From assembly GCA_050115015.1 (NCBI GenBank), contig JASFRI010000245.1, positions 1 through 6,429 on the forward strand: a stretch of DNA of 6,429 nt. The letters run 5' to 3'. A program made the translations under genes and the position numbers. This document shows positions 1 through 5,306 of the stretch, piece after piece (positions within the stretch are counted from its first letter, which is position 1; each line of letters begins with the position of its first letter). The notes beneath the pieces were generated by a model. It was not told where the DNA came from. It did no database searches and saw nothing but the letters and a program-made list of their open reading frames with translations. The stretch comes from JASFRI01 sp050115015. Its GTDB lineage: Bacteria; Acidobacteriota; Polarisedimenticolia; CBDVAL01.

Positions 1-1
1 G

Positions 2-583
2 GTGGAGTCCGAGGGGCGCGCGGCGGAGGGCTGCCGGGACGGGTTCCGGAGGGGGTTCCTGCGCGGCCTGCTGGGATTGGGGCTCGCGGGGATGACCGGC
101 GGGCGGTTCCGCCCCCGTCCGGGGCGCCCGGGGCGCATGCCGTCCCTGGAGGCCTACTACCGGGACACGATCCCGCCGCCGGAGATCGACGCGATCCGTG
201 GCGAATGCGAGCGCCGGGGAAGCTCGCTCCACGATGCGCTGATGGATCGCGCCGGCTGGCCGCCCATCCCGCAGGACGGGCGCCTCCTGGTCTCCCACCA
301 GGACGCGCTGCTCCTCGGCGGGAAGGTCCAGGCGCCTCCCGGATACGCCGACCACGTGGTGTTCCGCGATCCCTCGCTCTGCGAGCGCTGCGAGACGCGG
401 CTCTGCATCGAGATCTGCTCGGGGCAGGCGCTCACGCCCGGCGGGAACGGCGTGCCTGCCTTCGACCGGGAGAAGTGCGTCCACTGTGGCGCCTGCATCT
501 GGAACTGCACCGCTTCCTCCGGCACGCGGGGAAACGTCGTCCTCCGCGCCGGTGCCGGCGGCCTGCACTCGGCGGAGAACTGA
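2..583 (+). CDS. ETF:quinone oxidoreductase-like protein, C-terminal part with 8-Cys ferredoxin domain (5' partial)
   Basis: The reading frame is open from the window edge, so this is the last 193 residues of a longer protein; the GTG at base 2 is not credible as the start. Seen: a glycine/leucine-rich segment (about residues 18-35) that could touch the membrane, a linker containing SLEAYYRDTIPPPE, then a ferredoxin domain (about 118-170). That domain has two cysteine motifs, C127-x2-C130-x4-C135-x3-C139 and C159-x2-C162-x2-C165-x3-C169. The family (ETF-QO, FixC/FixX) passes electrons from reduced ETF through Fe-S and FAD to quinone at the membrane. Two genes of an ETF follow after a single base, which strongly supports this role. 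The FAD and quinone-binding part must lie upstream of the window. Canonical ETF-QO has one [4Fe-4S] cluster; the eight cysteines here suggest two (inference). Alternative: a separate FixX-like ferredoxin subunit, though the long N-terminal part argues for a fusion. Confidence 0.75.
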   Translation: MESEGRAAEGCRDGFRRGFLRGLLGLGLAGMTGGRFRPRPGRPGRMPSLEAYYRDTIPPPEIDAIRGECERRGSSLHDALMDRAGWPPIPQDGRLLVSHQDALLLGGKVQAPPGYADHVVFRDPSLCERCETRLCIEICSGQALTPGGNGVPAFDREKCVHCGACIWNCTASSGTRGNVVLRAGAGGLHSAEN

Positions 584-584
584 C

Positions 585-1394
585 ATGAGCCAGGGCCTGC
601 AGATCGTCGTCTGCGGCGGACCGGTCCCGGATCCGCTGCAGACCCTCGAACCCCAGATGGGAGCCACCGGTCCGCAACTGCGGAACGAGATGATGCTGCC
701 GGTCGTCCTCGACCCTTGGGCCTGGCACGCCCTGAACGAGGCCGCCAGCCTCGCGAAGCGGCTGCCCGGCAGCGAGGTGTGGCTCGTGAGCCTGGGACCC
801 AGGGCCAAGCTCCAGCAGTTGATGATGTCCCTGGCCCAGAAGGTGCCGTTCCGGCTCGTCGCCCTCGACGGTCCGGCGGGCGGCTTCACGGATCCCTTCG
901 ACGTGGCGGAGGCGCTTGCCGGGGCGATCCGGGGGATCGAGGGGCTGGACCGATCCCGCCTGCTGCTCTTCGGCGGCTGCAGCTCGGCATCCCGGGACGC
1001 CGGCGTGACGCTCCCGCTGATCGGCGAGCGGATGGAGATCCCGGACGTCTTCCTCGCGGTGGACGAACTGGTGGTCGGGGAGGAGGGCTCGTTGCGGGTG
1101 CTGGAGCGGATCGAGGGGGGGCGGCACCAGGTCTCGGTCTGCCAGGGACCCCCGGCGGTGCTCGCCTGGAGCACCGGGACCCTCCCGGATCCTCCCAACA
1201 GCCCGCAGATGGGCATGCAGAACATGCGGACGATCCTCCCGGCGCTGCAGCGAGCGGTCCCCTCCGCCCTCGCCGCCGACGGGATCACGTTCCGGACCGT
1301 CGAGGTTCCCACCTCTTCGCGCAAGACGCGCGTCGTCGAGGATGCCTCCACCGACGCGATCGCACGGGAGATCGTCTCCTGGATCGAGGCCTGA
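585..1394 (+). CDS. etfB: Divergent electron transfer flavoprotein beta subunit
   Basis: Predicted 269-residue EtfB, close to the usual length of about 250-260. It would pair with the next gene product as the soluble heterodimer that takes electrons from flavin dehydrogenases. The ATG at 585 is chosen because GGAG at 574-577 lies 7 bases before it and it follows the previous stop by one base; the same frame is open back to 486 without support. Seen: an N-terminal strand and a proline/aspartate turn (QIVVCGGPVPDP, 6-17), DPWAWHALNEAA (43-54) where typical EtfB has NPFDEYALEEA, a GGCSSASRD segment (130-138) at the nucleotide-binding loop, and LERIEGG (173-179) with the following PPAVLAW, which resembles the ETF-beta signature region. 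The loop keeps Asp138 but lacks the usual D-x-x-T/N-x-Q-V pattern, so AMP or FAD binding may be altered. The family call rests on the overall pattern plus its neighbours. Translation is probably coupled to both. Confidence 0.82.
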   Translation: MSQGLQIVVCGGPVPDPLQTLEPQMGATGPQLRNEMMLPVVLDPWAWHALNEAASLAKRLPGSEVWLVSLGPRAKLQQLMMSLAQKVPFRLVALDGPAGGFTDPFDVAEALAGAIRGIEGLDRSRLLLFGGCSSASRDAGVTLPLIGERMEIPDVFLAVDELVVGEEGSLRVLERIEGGRHQVSVCQGPPAVLAWSTGTLPDPPNSPQMGMQNMRTILPALQRAVPSALAADGITFRTVEVPTSSRKTRVVEDASTDAIAREIVSWIEA

Positions 1395-1395
1395 G

Positions 1396-2439
1396 ATGAC
1401 CGAGAAGATCCTGCTGCTCACGCCGGTGTCCCCCGACGGAACGCTGCCCCGTGTTGCGCGCGAGGCCCTGGCCGCCGCGCTGCGGCTACGGGGGGATCTG
1501 GACGGCGCGCCGCTGGAGGTCGGCCTCTGGGGAGCGGACGTCTCCCGGTCGGTCGCGGAGCTCCAGGCGTGCGGCGCCGACCGCATCCTGGCCGCGGTGG
1601 ACCCGGAGCTCGCCGTATCCCGCGGCGCGAGCGATGCCGTCGCGGCGGAGTCCCTGCTGCGCGCGTCGGCGGCCACGGTGGGGATCGCGCCGCTCACGTC
1701 CCGCACGGCCCGGGCCCTTCCCGCCACGGCGCTCCGGCTGGGCGGACGCCTGGAGACCCACGTCGTCGGCCTCGAGGCCGCCGGCGGGCAGGTGACGGTC
1801 CGGCGCTGGTACTACCGGCAGCGGATGCAGGCGGAGCTCTCCCGCTCCACGCGGCCCTGGCTGCTGGCGATCGAGCCGGGTACGTTCGATGCCTGGACCG
1901 GGGAGCCCGGAGCGGCCTCCCCGGAGGCGGTCCCGGTCTCCGTCCCGGCGTCCTGCCTCCGGACGACGGTGGAGGGGGAGCGAGCGTCCGGGAGCGGACC
2001 GCAGACCATCCGTCCCGAGGCCGATCTCCTCTTCGTGGCGGGCGCCGGCTGGACCAAGACGCAGGCCGACGGCCAGGTCCACGGGAAGGAGGCGGAGGAG
2101 CGCATCCTCGGCTTCCTGGAGCGCAGCGGTGCCTCCCTGGGCGGCAGCAAGTCCCTGGTCGAGCAGGGCGGGGACGGGGAGCCGGTGCTGTCCTTCATGA
2201 GCCATCTGAACCAGGTGGGGCAGACCGGCGCCAGTCCGCGCCATCCCAAGGGGCTGGCCACGTGCTGCCACGGGGAGGAGCCGCACGTCGTCGGCTGGCG
2301 CTTCGTGCGGGAGCGCCGCGCGGTGAACACGGACCCGAACTGCGGCTGGGCCCGCGGCAAGGCCGACGTCGTCTACGTGGCGGATGCCTTCGAGGTGATG
2401 GCGAAGGTGAACGCACTGCTGGCGGAGCGGCGCGGCTAG
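1396..2439 (+). CDS. etfA: Divergent electron transfer flavoprotein alpha subunit
   Basis: Predicted 347-residue EtfA, slightly longer than the usual 310-330, and the FAD-carrying partner of EtfB. The start at 1396 follows the etfB stop by one base, with GAGG at 1386-1389. Seen: N-terminal domain I (1 to about 165, with GIAPLTSRTARALPATALRLG at the usual GATAxGRDLAPRxAARLG position) and a C-terminal FAD domain. The latter keeps NQVGQTG (272-278), His297, Asn311 in AVNTDP, Asp324 and the VADAFEVM tail (328-335), all aligning with the classical EtfA FAD site. Odd points: the arginine of the family's VSGGRG motif is absent (LLFVAGAGW, 211-219), and the GISGA loop is replaced by CCHGE (290-294), which puts two adjacent cysteines near the predicted flavin. 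A charged loop (about 191-209) links the domains. Co-transcription with etfB and the upstream oxidoreductase is very likely. Confidence 0.85.
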   Translation: MTEKILLLTPVSPDGTLPRVAREALAAALRLRGDLDGAPLEVGLWGADVSRSVAELQACGADRILAAVDPELAVSRGASDAVAAESLLRASAATVGIAPLTSRTARALPATALRLGGRLETHVVGLEAAGGQVTVRRWYYRQRMQAELSRSTRPWLLAIEPGTFDAWTGEPGAASPEAVPVSVPASCLRTTVEGERASGSGPQTIRPEADLLFVAGAGWTKTQADGQVHGKEAEERILGFLERSGASLGGSKSLVEQGGDGEPVLSFMSHLNQVGQTGASPRHPKGLATCCHGEEPHVVGWRFVRERRAVNTDPNCGWARGKADVVYVADAFEVMAKVNALLAERRG

Positions 2440-2488
2440 CGGTGGACGCCCCGCGAGGCGGACGTCCTTCCGGGTAAGGCGCGATCCG

Positions 2489-2559
2489 CGGCGGAAGCGC
2501 CCGGCTGTCCCGTCCCGGAGGCCGGGCAAGTTCCGTAAGCTCCGGCTGCGCTTCCGTCG
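2489..2559. terminator. Extended GC-rich stem-loop between convergent genes, candidate bidirectional terminator
   Basis: Bases 2489-2500 pair with 2548-2559 (12 pairs including one G-T). After a two-base bulge, 2501-2504 pair with 2542-2545. An inner hairpin of CCCGG (2514-2518) with CCGGG (2522-2526) and a 3-base loop sits inside. An alternative fold pairs 2499-2505 with 2521-2527 plus 2492-2496 with 2531-2535. The position between the etfA stop and the end of the convergent maoC gene fits a bidirectional terminator. There is no T-run on either side, so classical intrinsic termination is not assured; it could be a 3'-end stabiliser or a Rho-independent signal of the kind used in GC-rich genomes. 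Confidence 0.45.
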
Positions 2560-2588
2560 GGGCGGCGTGCGGCAGATGCACCGGGCGG

Positions 2589-2603
2589 GCTACGTCTCGT
2601 AGC
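2589..2603. other. Small perfect hairpin downstream of the maoC-like gene
   Basis: GCTACG (2589-2594) and CGTAGC (2598-2603) form a perfect 6-bp stem with a 3-base loop, 39 bases beyond the minus-strand maoC stop. No T-tract follows on either strand. It may be part of the maoC 3' end or a chance palindrome in GC-rich DNA. Confidence 0.25.
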
Positions 2604-2641
2604 GCGATGGGTGCGAAGAGCGGGAGACCGGTCGGTTCCTG

Positions 2642-3079
2642 TCAGTCGAGCCGCATCGTGTAGCAGACGGCGTCCCCTTCCAGCACGACCGTCCCGTCGT
2701 CCCGGAGGACGGTCGTCTCGAGCTTCGTGATCGGCTTGTCCTTCCGGACGTCCACCACCTCGACCCTCCCGGTGATGGTGTCGCCTGGCCGCACCGGGGC
2801 CTTGAAGCTCCAGTTGACGTGCAGGAAGACCGTCCCCGGGCCCGGGACCTCCTCGGCCACCACTGCGTTCAGGATGGCGCTGATGACGCCTCCCTGCACC
2901 ACGATCTCGCCGAAGCGGCTCCTGCGGGCGGCTTCCTCGTCGTAGTGCAGCGGATTGCGATCGCCGCTGATCGCGCTGAACCGCTCGATGTCCGACGACT
3001 CGACCTTGCGCGACCGCGTCGCGATCGCCCCCACGGTGGGCATCCGTCCGCCCCAGGCCTCGCTCCCGTCCACGCTCAT
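2642..3079 (-). CDS. MaoC/PhaJ-like (R)-specific enoyl-CoA hydratase (hotdog fold)
   Basis: A 145-residue single-hotdog protein, near the usual PhaJ length of about 135-155. Family role: reversible hydration of trans-2-enoyl-CoA to (R)-3-hydroxyacyl-CoA in the cytosol, linking beta-oxidation to PHA or other acyl metabolism. Seen: the hydratase-2 motif D40-R-N42-P43-L-H45-Y-D47, with Asp40 and His45 spaced as in the PhaJ catalytic pair. Downstream are FGEIVVQGG (57-64), VPGPGTVFLH (78-87), the hotdog strand VRPGDTITG and a C-terminal DKPITKLETTVL segment (114-125) that is very PhaJ-like. Odd: the usual HGM after the central helix start is Q62-G-G here. The start at 3079 is chosen because GGGGAGGAA lies 5 bases upstream; the frame is open to 3289 but that extension is low-complexity and crosses the putative promoter. 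Transcribed alone, convergent with etfA and divergent from osmC. An acyl-CoA substrate is likely; its chain length is unknown. Confidence 0.85.
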   Translation of the reverse strand: MSVDGSEAWGGRMPTVGAIATRSRKVESSDIERFSAISGDRNPLHYDEEAARRSRFGEIVVQGGVISAILNAVVAEEVPGPGTVFLHVNWSFKAPVRPGDTITGRVEVVDVRKDKPITKLETTVLRDDGTVVLEGDAVCYTMRLD

Positions 3080-3084
3080 GTCGG

Positions 3085-3093
3085 TTCCTCCCC
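3085..3093 (-). promoter_or_regulatory. Shine-Dalgarno site deciding the maoC-like start
   Basis: Read on the minus strand the site is GGGGAGGAA, ending 5 bases before the ATG at 3079-3077. It contains a full GGAGG core, which makes 3079 far more likely than the longer open frame beginning at 3289. Confidence 0.8.
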
Positions 3094-3367
3094 TGCCGGA
3101 GGAGACTGTAACCCATCCCGACAGGCGCGGGCGCCCTGCGCCGCGCCAGGGATTAGGACTTTGCGTCGAAATCGTTGAAAAAAAATACTTTATGGTTTTC
3201 CCCCCGCGGGCCCGATTTCTCGAGCTTCCCGTGGCGGGTTTCTGCCGGGCTTGCGTACTCCCCTGTGACGGCGGCTGCAACGGGAACACGGCCCACGTTG
3301 ACGCCGGCCGTCGAGGAACCAGGCGCCGCGTGCACGGCGCGAATCGAGTCCGGAATCAGGACCACGA
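3094..3367. promoter_or_regulatory. Divergent intergenic region with A/T-rich island, probable promoter region
   Basis: No gene is supported between the maoC and osmC ribosome sites. Bases about 3151-3200 form a sharp A/T-rich island, including an A8 run (3178-3185), in otherwise very GC-rich DNA. For the minus strand, a possible -35 (TTTTCA, complement of 3176-3181) lies 18 bases from a possible -10 (CCTAAT, complement of 3152-3157), about 65-70 bases before the maoC start. For the plus strand, TTGCGT (3161-3166) and TACTTT (3186-3191) are spaced 19 bases apart, a weak pair. A perfect 7-bp inverted repeat (3124-3130 with 3141-3147) sits just downstream of the minus-strand promoter candidate. 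A 6-bp one (3323-3328 with 3335-3340) sits in the osmC leader. Both might be operators, but such short repeats are common at this GC content. Confidence 0.4.
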
Positions 3368-3377
3368 GGGAGGAAAG
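3368..3377 (+). promoter_or_regulatory. Strong Shine-Dalgarno site for the osmC-like gene
   Basis: GGGAGGAAAG, with the GGAGG core at 3369-3373 and 7 bases to the ATG at 3381. It fixes the start within a frame that is open upstream to 2955. Confidence 0.85.
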
Positions 3378-3380
3378 AAG

Positions 3381-3959
3381 ATGAACACCATGACCCAGGA
3401 GATGACCCCCGCCCAGAAGAACGGTGTCCCCGTCGAGAACCTGTTCGCCACCATCGATGCGGTGAAGGGACAGCCGGAGCTCGGGAGGTTCCAATTCCGC
3501 GCCTCGAACCGCTGGGTGAAGGGGACCAACAGCCGCAGCACGATGATGCCGTTCACCGGCGCGGGCGGAGAGCACAAGCATCAGCAGGAGTTCTCCTACG
3601 ACGCGGACCATCACCCGGTGCTGTGCGGCGAGGGCAAGGCACCCACGCCGGTCGAGTTCCTGCTCCACGCCCTGGCGAGCTGCCTCACGGCGGGGATCGC
3701 CAACATCGCCTCCGCCCGGGGCGTGACCCTCACCGAGGTCGAGTCCACCATCGAGGGGAACATCGATCTGCGTGGCATCCTCGGGATCTCCGAGGAGGTC
3801 CGCAACGGCTACGAGAACATCCGCGTGAACTTCACCATCAAGGGTGATGCTCCGGCCGAGAAGCTCCAGGAGATCGTCGAGCAGTCCCGGGCGCGCTCCG
3901 CGGTGTTCGACGTCATCACGAACAAGGTCCCGGTCGAGATCGCCGTCAACGCAGGCTGA
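3381..3959 (+). CDS. OsmC family protein
   Basis: A 192-residue OsmC/Ohr-superfamily protein, longer than Ohr (about 140) because of an N-terminal extension of roughly 40 residues. Members are cytosolic thiol peroxidases that reduce organic or acyl hydroperoxides, or have related unknown roles. Seen: APTPVEFLLHALASCLTAGI (87-106), the long central helix with the likely peroxidatic Cys101, a RNGYENIRVNF strand (141-151), and a C-terminal RSAVFDVITNKVPVEI block (172-187) typical of one OsmC subfamily. The second, resolving cysteine of Ohr/OsmC (usually CP-x-S) is replaced by RARSAVFD. The only other cysteine is Cys82 in VLCGEG, so a classical two-Cys mechanism at the usual positions is absent. 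The start rests on the strong ribosome site. A terminator-like hairpin begins 12 bases after the stop, so the gene is probably monocistronic. The family call is firm; the substrate is unknown. Confidence 0.88.
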   Translation: MNTMTQEMTPAQKNGVPVENLFATIDAVKGQPELGRFQFRASNRWVKGTNSRSTMMPFTGAGGEHKHQQEFSYDADHHPVLCGEGKAPTPVEFLLHALASCLTAGIANIASARGVTLTEVESTIEGNIDLRGILGISEEVRNGYENIRVNFTIKGDAPAEKLQEIVEQSRARSAVFDVITNKVPVEIAVNAG

Positions 3960-3971
3960 TTCCGGGCCGAC

Positions 3972-4030
3972 GGAAGGCGCCGGCCGGCACGGAACCTCGT
4001 GTCGGCCGGCACCTTCCCCTTTCCCCTTCT
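3972..4030 (+). terminator. Intrinsic terminator after the osmC-like gene
   Basis: The left arm 3972-3990 pairs with 3999-4017 over 19 positions. There are 6 outer pairs (GGAAGG with CCTTCC), one C-A mismatch, then 12 pairs including one G-T. The loop is 8 bases (3991-3998). The right arm runs into a pyrimidine-rich tract with short T runs (to about 4030). It lies 12 bases after the osmC stop and before the ribosome site of the next gene, so it should separate osmC transcription from the flavoprotein genes. The T-tract is interrupted by C, so termination may be partial. Confidence 0.75.
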
Positions 4031-4045
4031 TCGAGAGAACGAGCC

Positions 4046-5293
4046 ATGAAGCGCATCGACACGTTGATCATCGGTGGTGGTCAGGCCGGGCTGGCGATGA
4101 GCCGTTGCCTCGCGGACCGGGGCATCGACCACGTGGTCCTGGAGAAGGGCCGCGTTGCCGAGCGCTGGCGGACGGAACGCTGGGACTCGCTCCGGCTGCT
4201 CACCCCGAACTGGCAGTCGCGGCTCCCCGGATGGACCTACCAGGGGGACGATCCCGACGGCTTCATGACGATGCCGCAGGTCATCGACTACCTCGAAGGG
4301 TATGCACGCTCGTTCAGCGCGCCGGTGATGGAGGAGACCACGGTCCAGGAGGTCGTGCGGACCGAGTCCGGCTACCGCGTGCGCAGCGACCGTGGCGAAT
4401 GGTCCGCGGCGAACGTCGTGATCGCCACCGGACAGTGCGGCACGCCCCTGATCCCCGGGATGGCCCGGGACCTCCCGGGAGGGATCCACCAGACGGTGCC
4501 GACGCGCTACCGCAACCCCGGCATGCTCCCCGACGGCGGGGTGCTCGTGGTGGGAGCGTCTGCCTCGGGATTGCAGCTCGCCGACGAGCTGCAGCGCTCC
4601 GGCCGCCGGGTGACGCTGGCGGTCGGCCGCCATACCCGTCTTCCCCGCACCTACCGGGGGAAGGACATCATGTACTGGCTTGACCGGATGGGCCTCCTGG
4701 ACGAGTCGATCGACGACGTGAGCGATCTGAAGAGCTCCCGGAACCAGCCGTCGCTGCAGCTCGTCGGCCGCCCCGACCGGACGCCGCTCGACCTTCCCGC
4801 GCTGCAGGAGTCGGGCGTCCGTCTCGTCGGGCGGGCGGTGGCCGTGGACGGCCGGCGGATCCGGTTCGCCGACGACCTGGACGTGTACACCGACGCCGCC
4901 GACCGGAAGCTCGCGCGGCTCCTCGAGCGGATCGACGACCACATCAGCCTGTCCGGGATGACGGAGGTCTCCTGCGACGTGGGTCCCCGGATGCCCTTCG
5001 TCCCGATGCCTGCTCCCACGGAGCTCGACCTCCGGCTCGCCGGCATCCGCACGGTGATCTGGGCCACCGGGTTCCGCGGCAGCTACCCCTGGCTCGAGGT
5101 CCCGGTGCTCGACGAGCGTGGCGAGATCCGGCACGACGGCGGGATCACCCCGGCCCCAGGCCTCTACGTCCTCGGCCTGCGCTTCCTGCGGCGCCGCAAG
5201 TCCACCTTCATCGACGGCGTCGGCGATGACGCTCGGGATCTTGCCGCTCACATCGCCGTCCGCCTTGCCCACCGCGAGACCCGGGCGGCCTGA
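4046..5293 (+). CDS. FMO/CzcO-like FAD-dependent NAD(P)H oxidoreductase
   Basis: A 415-residue two-dinucleotide-domain flavoprotein, about the size of CzcO/FMO-type enzymes. Family role: NAD(P)H-dependent flavin oxidoreductase or monooxygenase acting on small organic substrates. Seen: an N-terminal FAD Rossmann motif G10-x-G12-x-x-G15 (GGGQAG) followed by an acidic strand end (VLEKG, 31-35), then ERWRTERWDSLRLLTPNWQS (39-58), typical of this class. Next come VVIATGQ (124-130), a second NAD(P)-site motif G170-ASAS-G175, and a closing VIWATGF (337-343). The FMO fingerprint F-x-G-x3-H-x3-Y is degenerate (LPGGIHQTVPTRY, 143-155) and no Baeyer-Villiger FxGxxxHxxxW motif is seen, so the chemistry is uncertain. 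The ATG at 4046 has a GAGAGA purine patch (4033-4038) 7 bases upstream. It is probably co-transcribed with the next gene (13-base gap). Alternative: a thioredoxin-reductase-like oxidoreductase, less likely because no CxxC is seen. Confidence 0.83.
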   Translation: MKRIDTLIIGGGQAGLAMSRCLADRGIDHVVLEKGRVAERWRTERWDSLRLLTPNWQSRLPGWTYQGDDPDGFMTMPQVIDYLEGYARSFSAPVMEETTVQEVVRTESGYRVRSDRGEWSAANVVIATGQCGTPLIPGMARDLPGGIHQTVPTRYRNPGMLPDGGVLVVGASASGLQLADELQRSGRRVTLAVGRHTRLPRTYRGKDIMYWLDRMGLLDESIDDVSDLKSSRNQPSLQLVGRPDRTPLDLPALQESGVRLVGRAVAVDGRRIRFADDLDVYTDAADRKLARLLERIDDHISLSGMTEVSCDVGPRMPFVPMPAPTELDLRLAGIRTVIWATGFRGSYPWLEVPVLDERGEIRHDGGITPAPGLYVLGLRFLRRRKSTFIDGVGDDARDLAAHIAVRLAHRETRAA

Positions 5294-5306
5294 AGGGAGC
5301 AAAACC

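Noticed and set aside
432..1727. Minus-strand ORF of 431 codons opposite etfB and the start of etfA
   Set aside because: The composition is low-complexity and no family motif is visible. The plus-strand EtfB/EtfA frames are tightly coupled and have recognisable motifs.
2444..2467. Possible short hairpin just after the etfA stop
   Set aside because: Pairing needs a three-base bulge and leaves only a 4-bp core, with no T-run. The larger structure at 2489-2559 is the better candidate.
2626..2633. Perfect 8-base palindrome GACCGGTC near the end of the maoC-like gene
   Set aside because: A single 8-base palindrome is expected by chance in DNA of this composition and has no supporting context.
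2436..3116. Minus-strand ORF of 226 codons overlapping the maoC-like gene and the intergenic region
   Set aside because: It is in another frame from the MaoC protein, is Arg/Gly-rich, has no ribosome site, and would read through the structured intergenic region.
2955..3380. N-terminal extension of the OsmC frame upstream of 3381
   Set aside because: It would run through the maoC start and the A/T-rich promoter island. The strong GGAGG site at 3369-3373 places the start at 3381.
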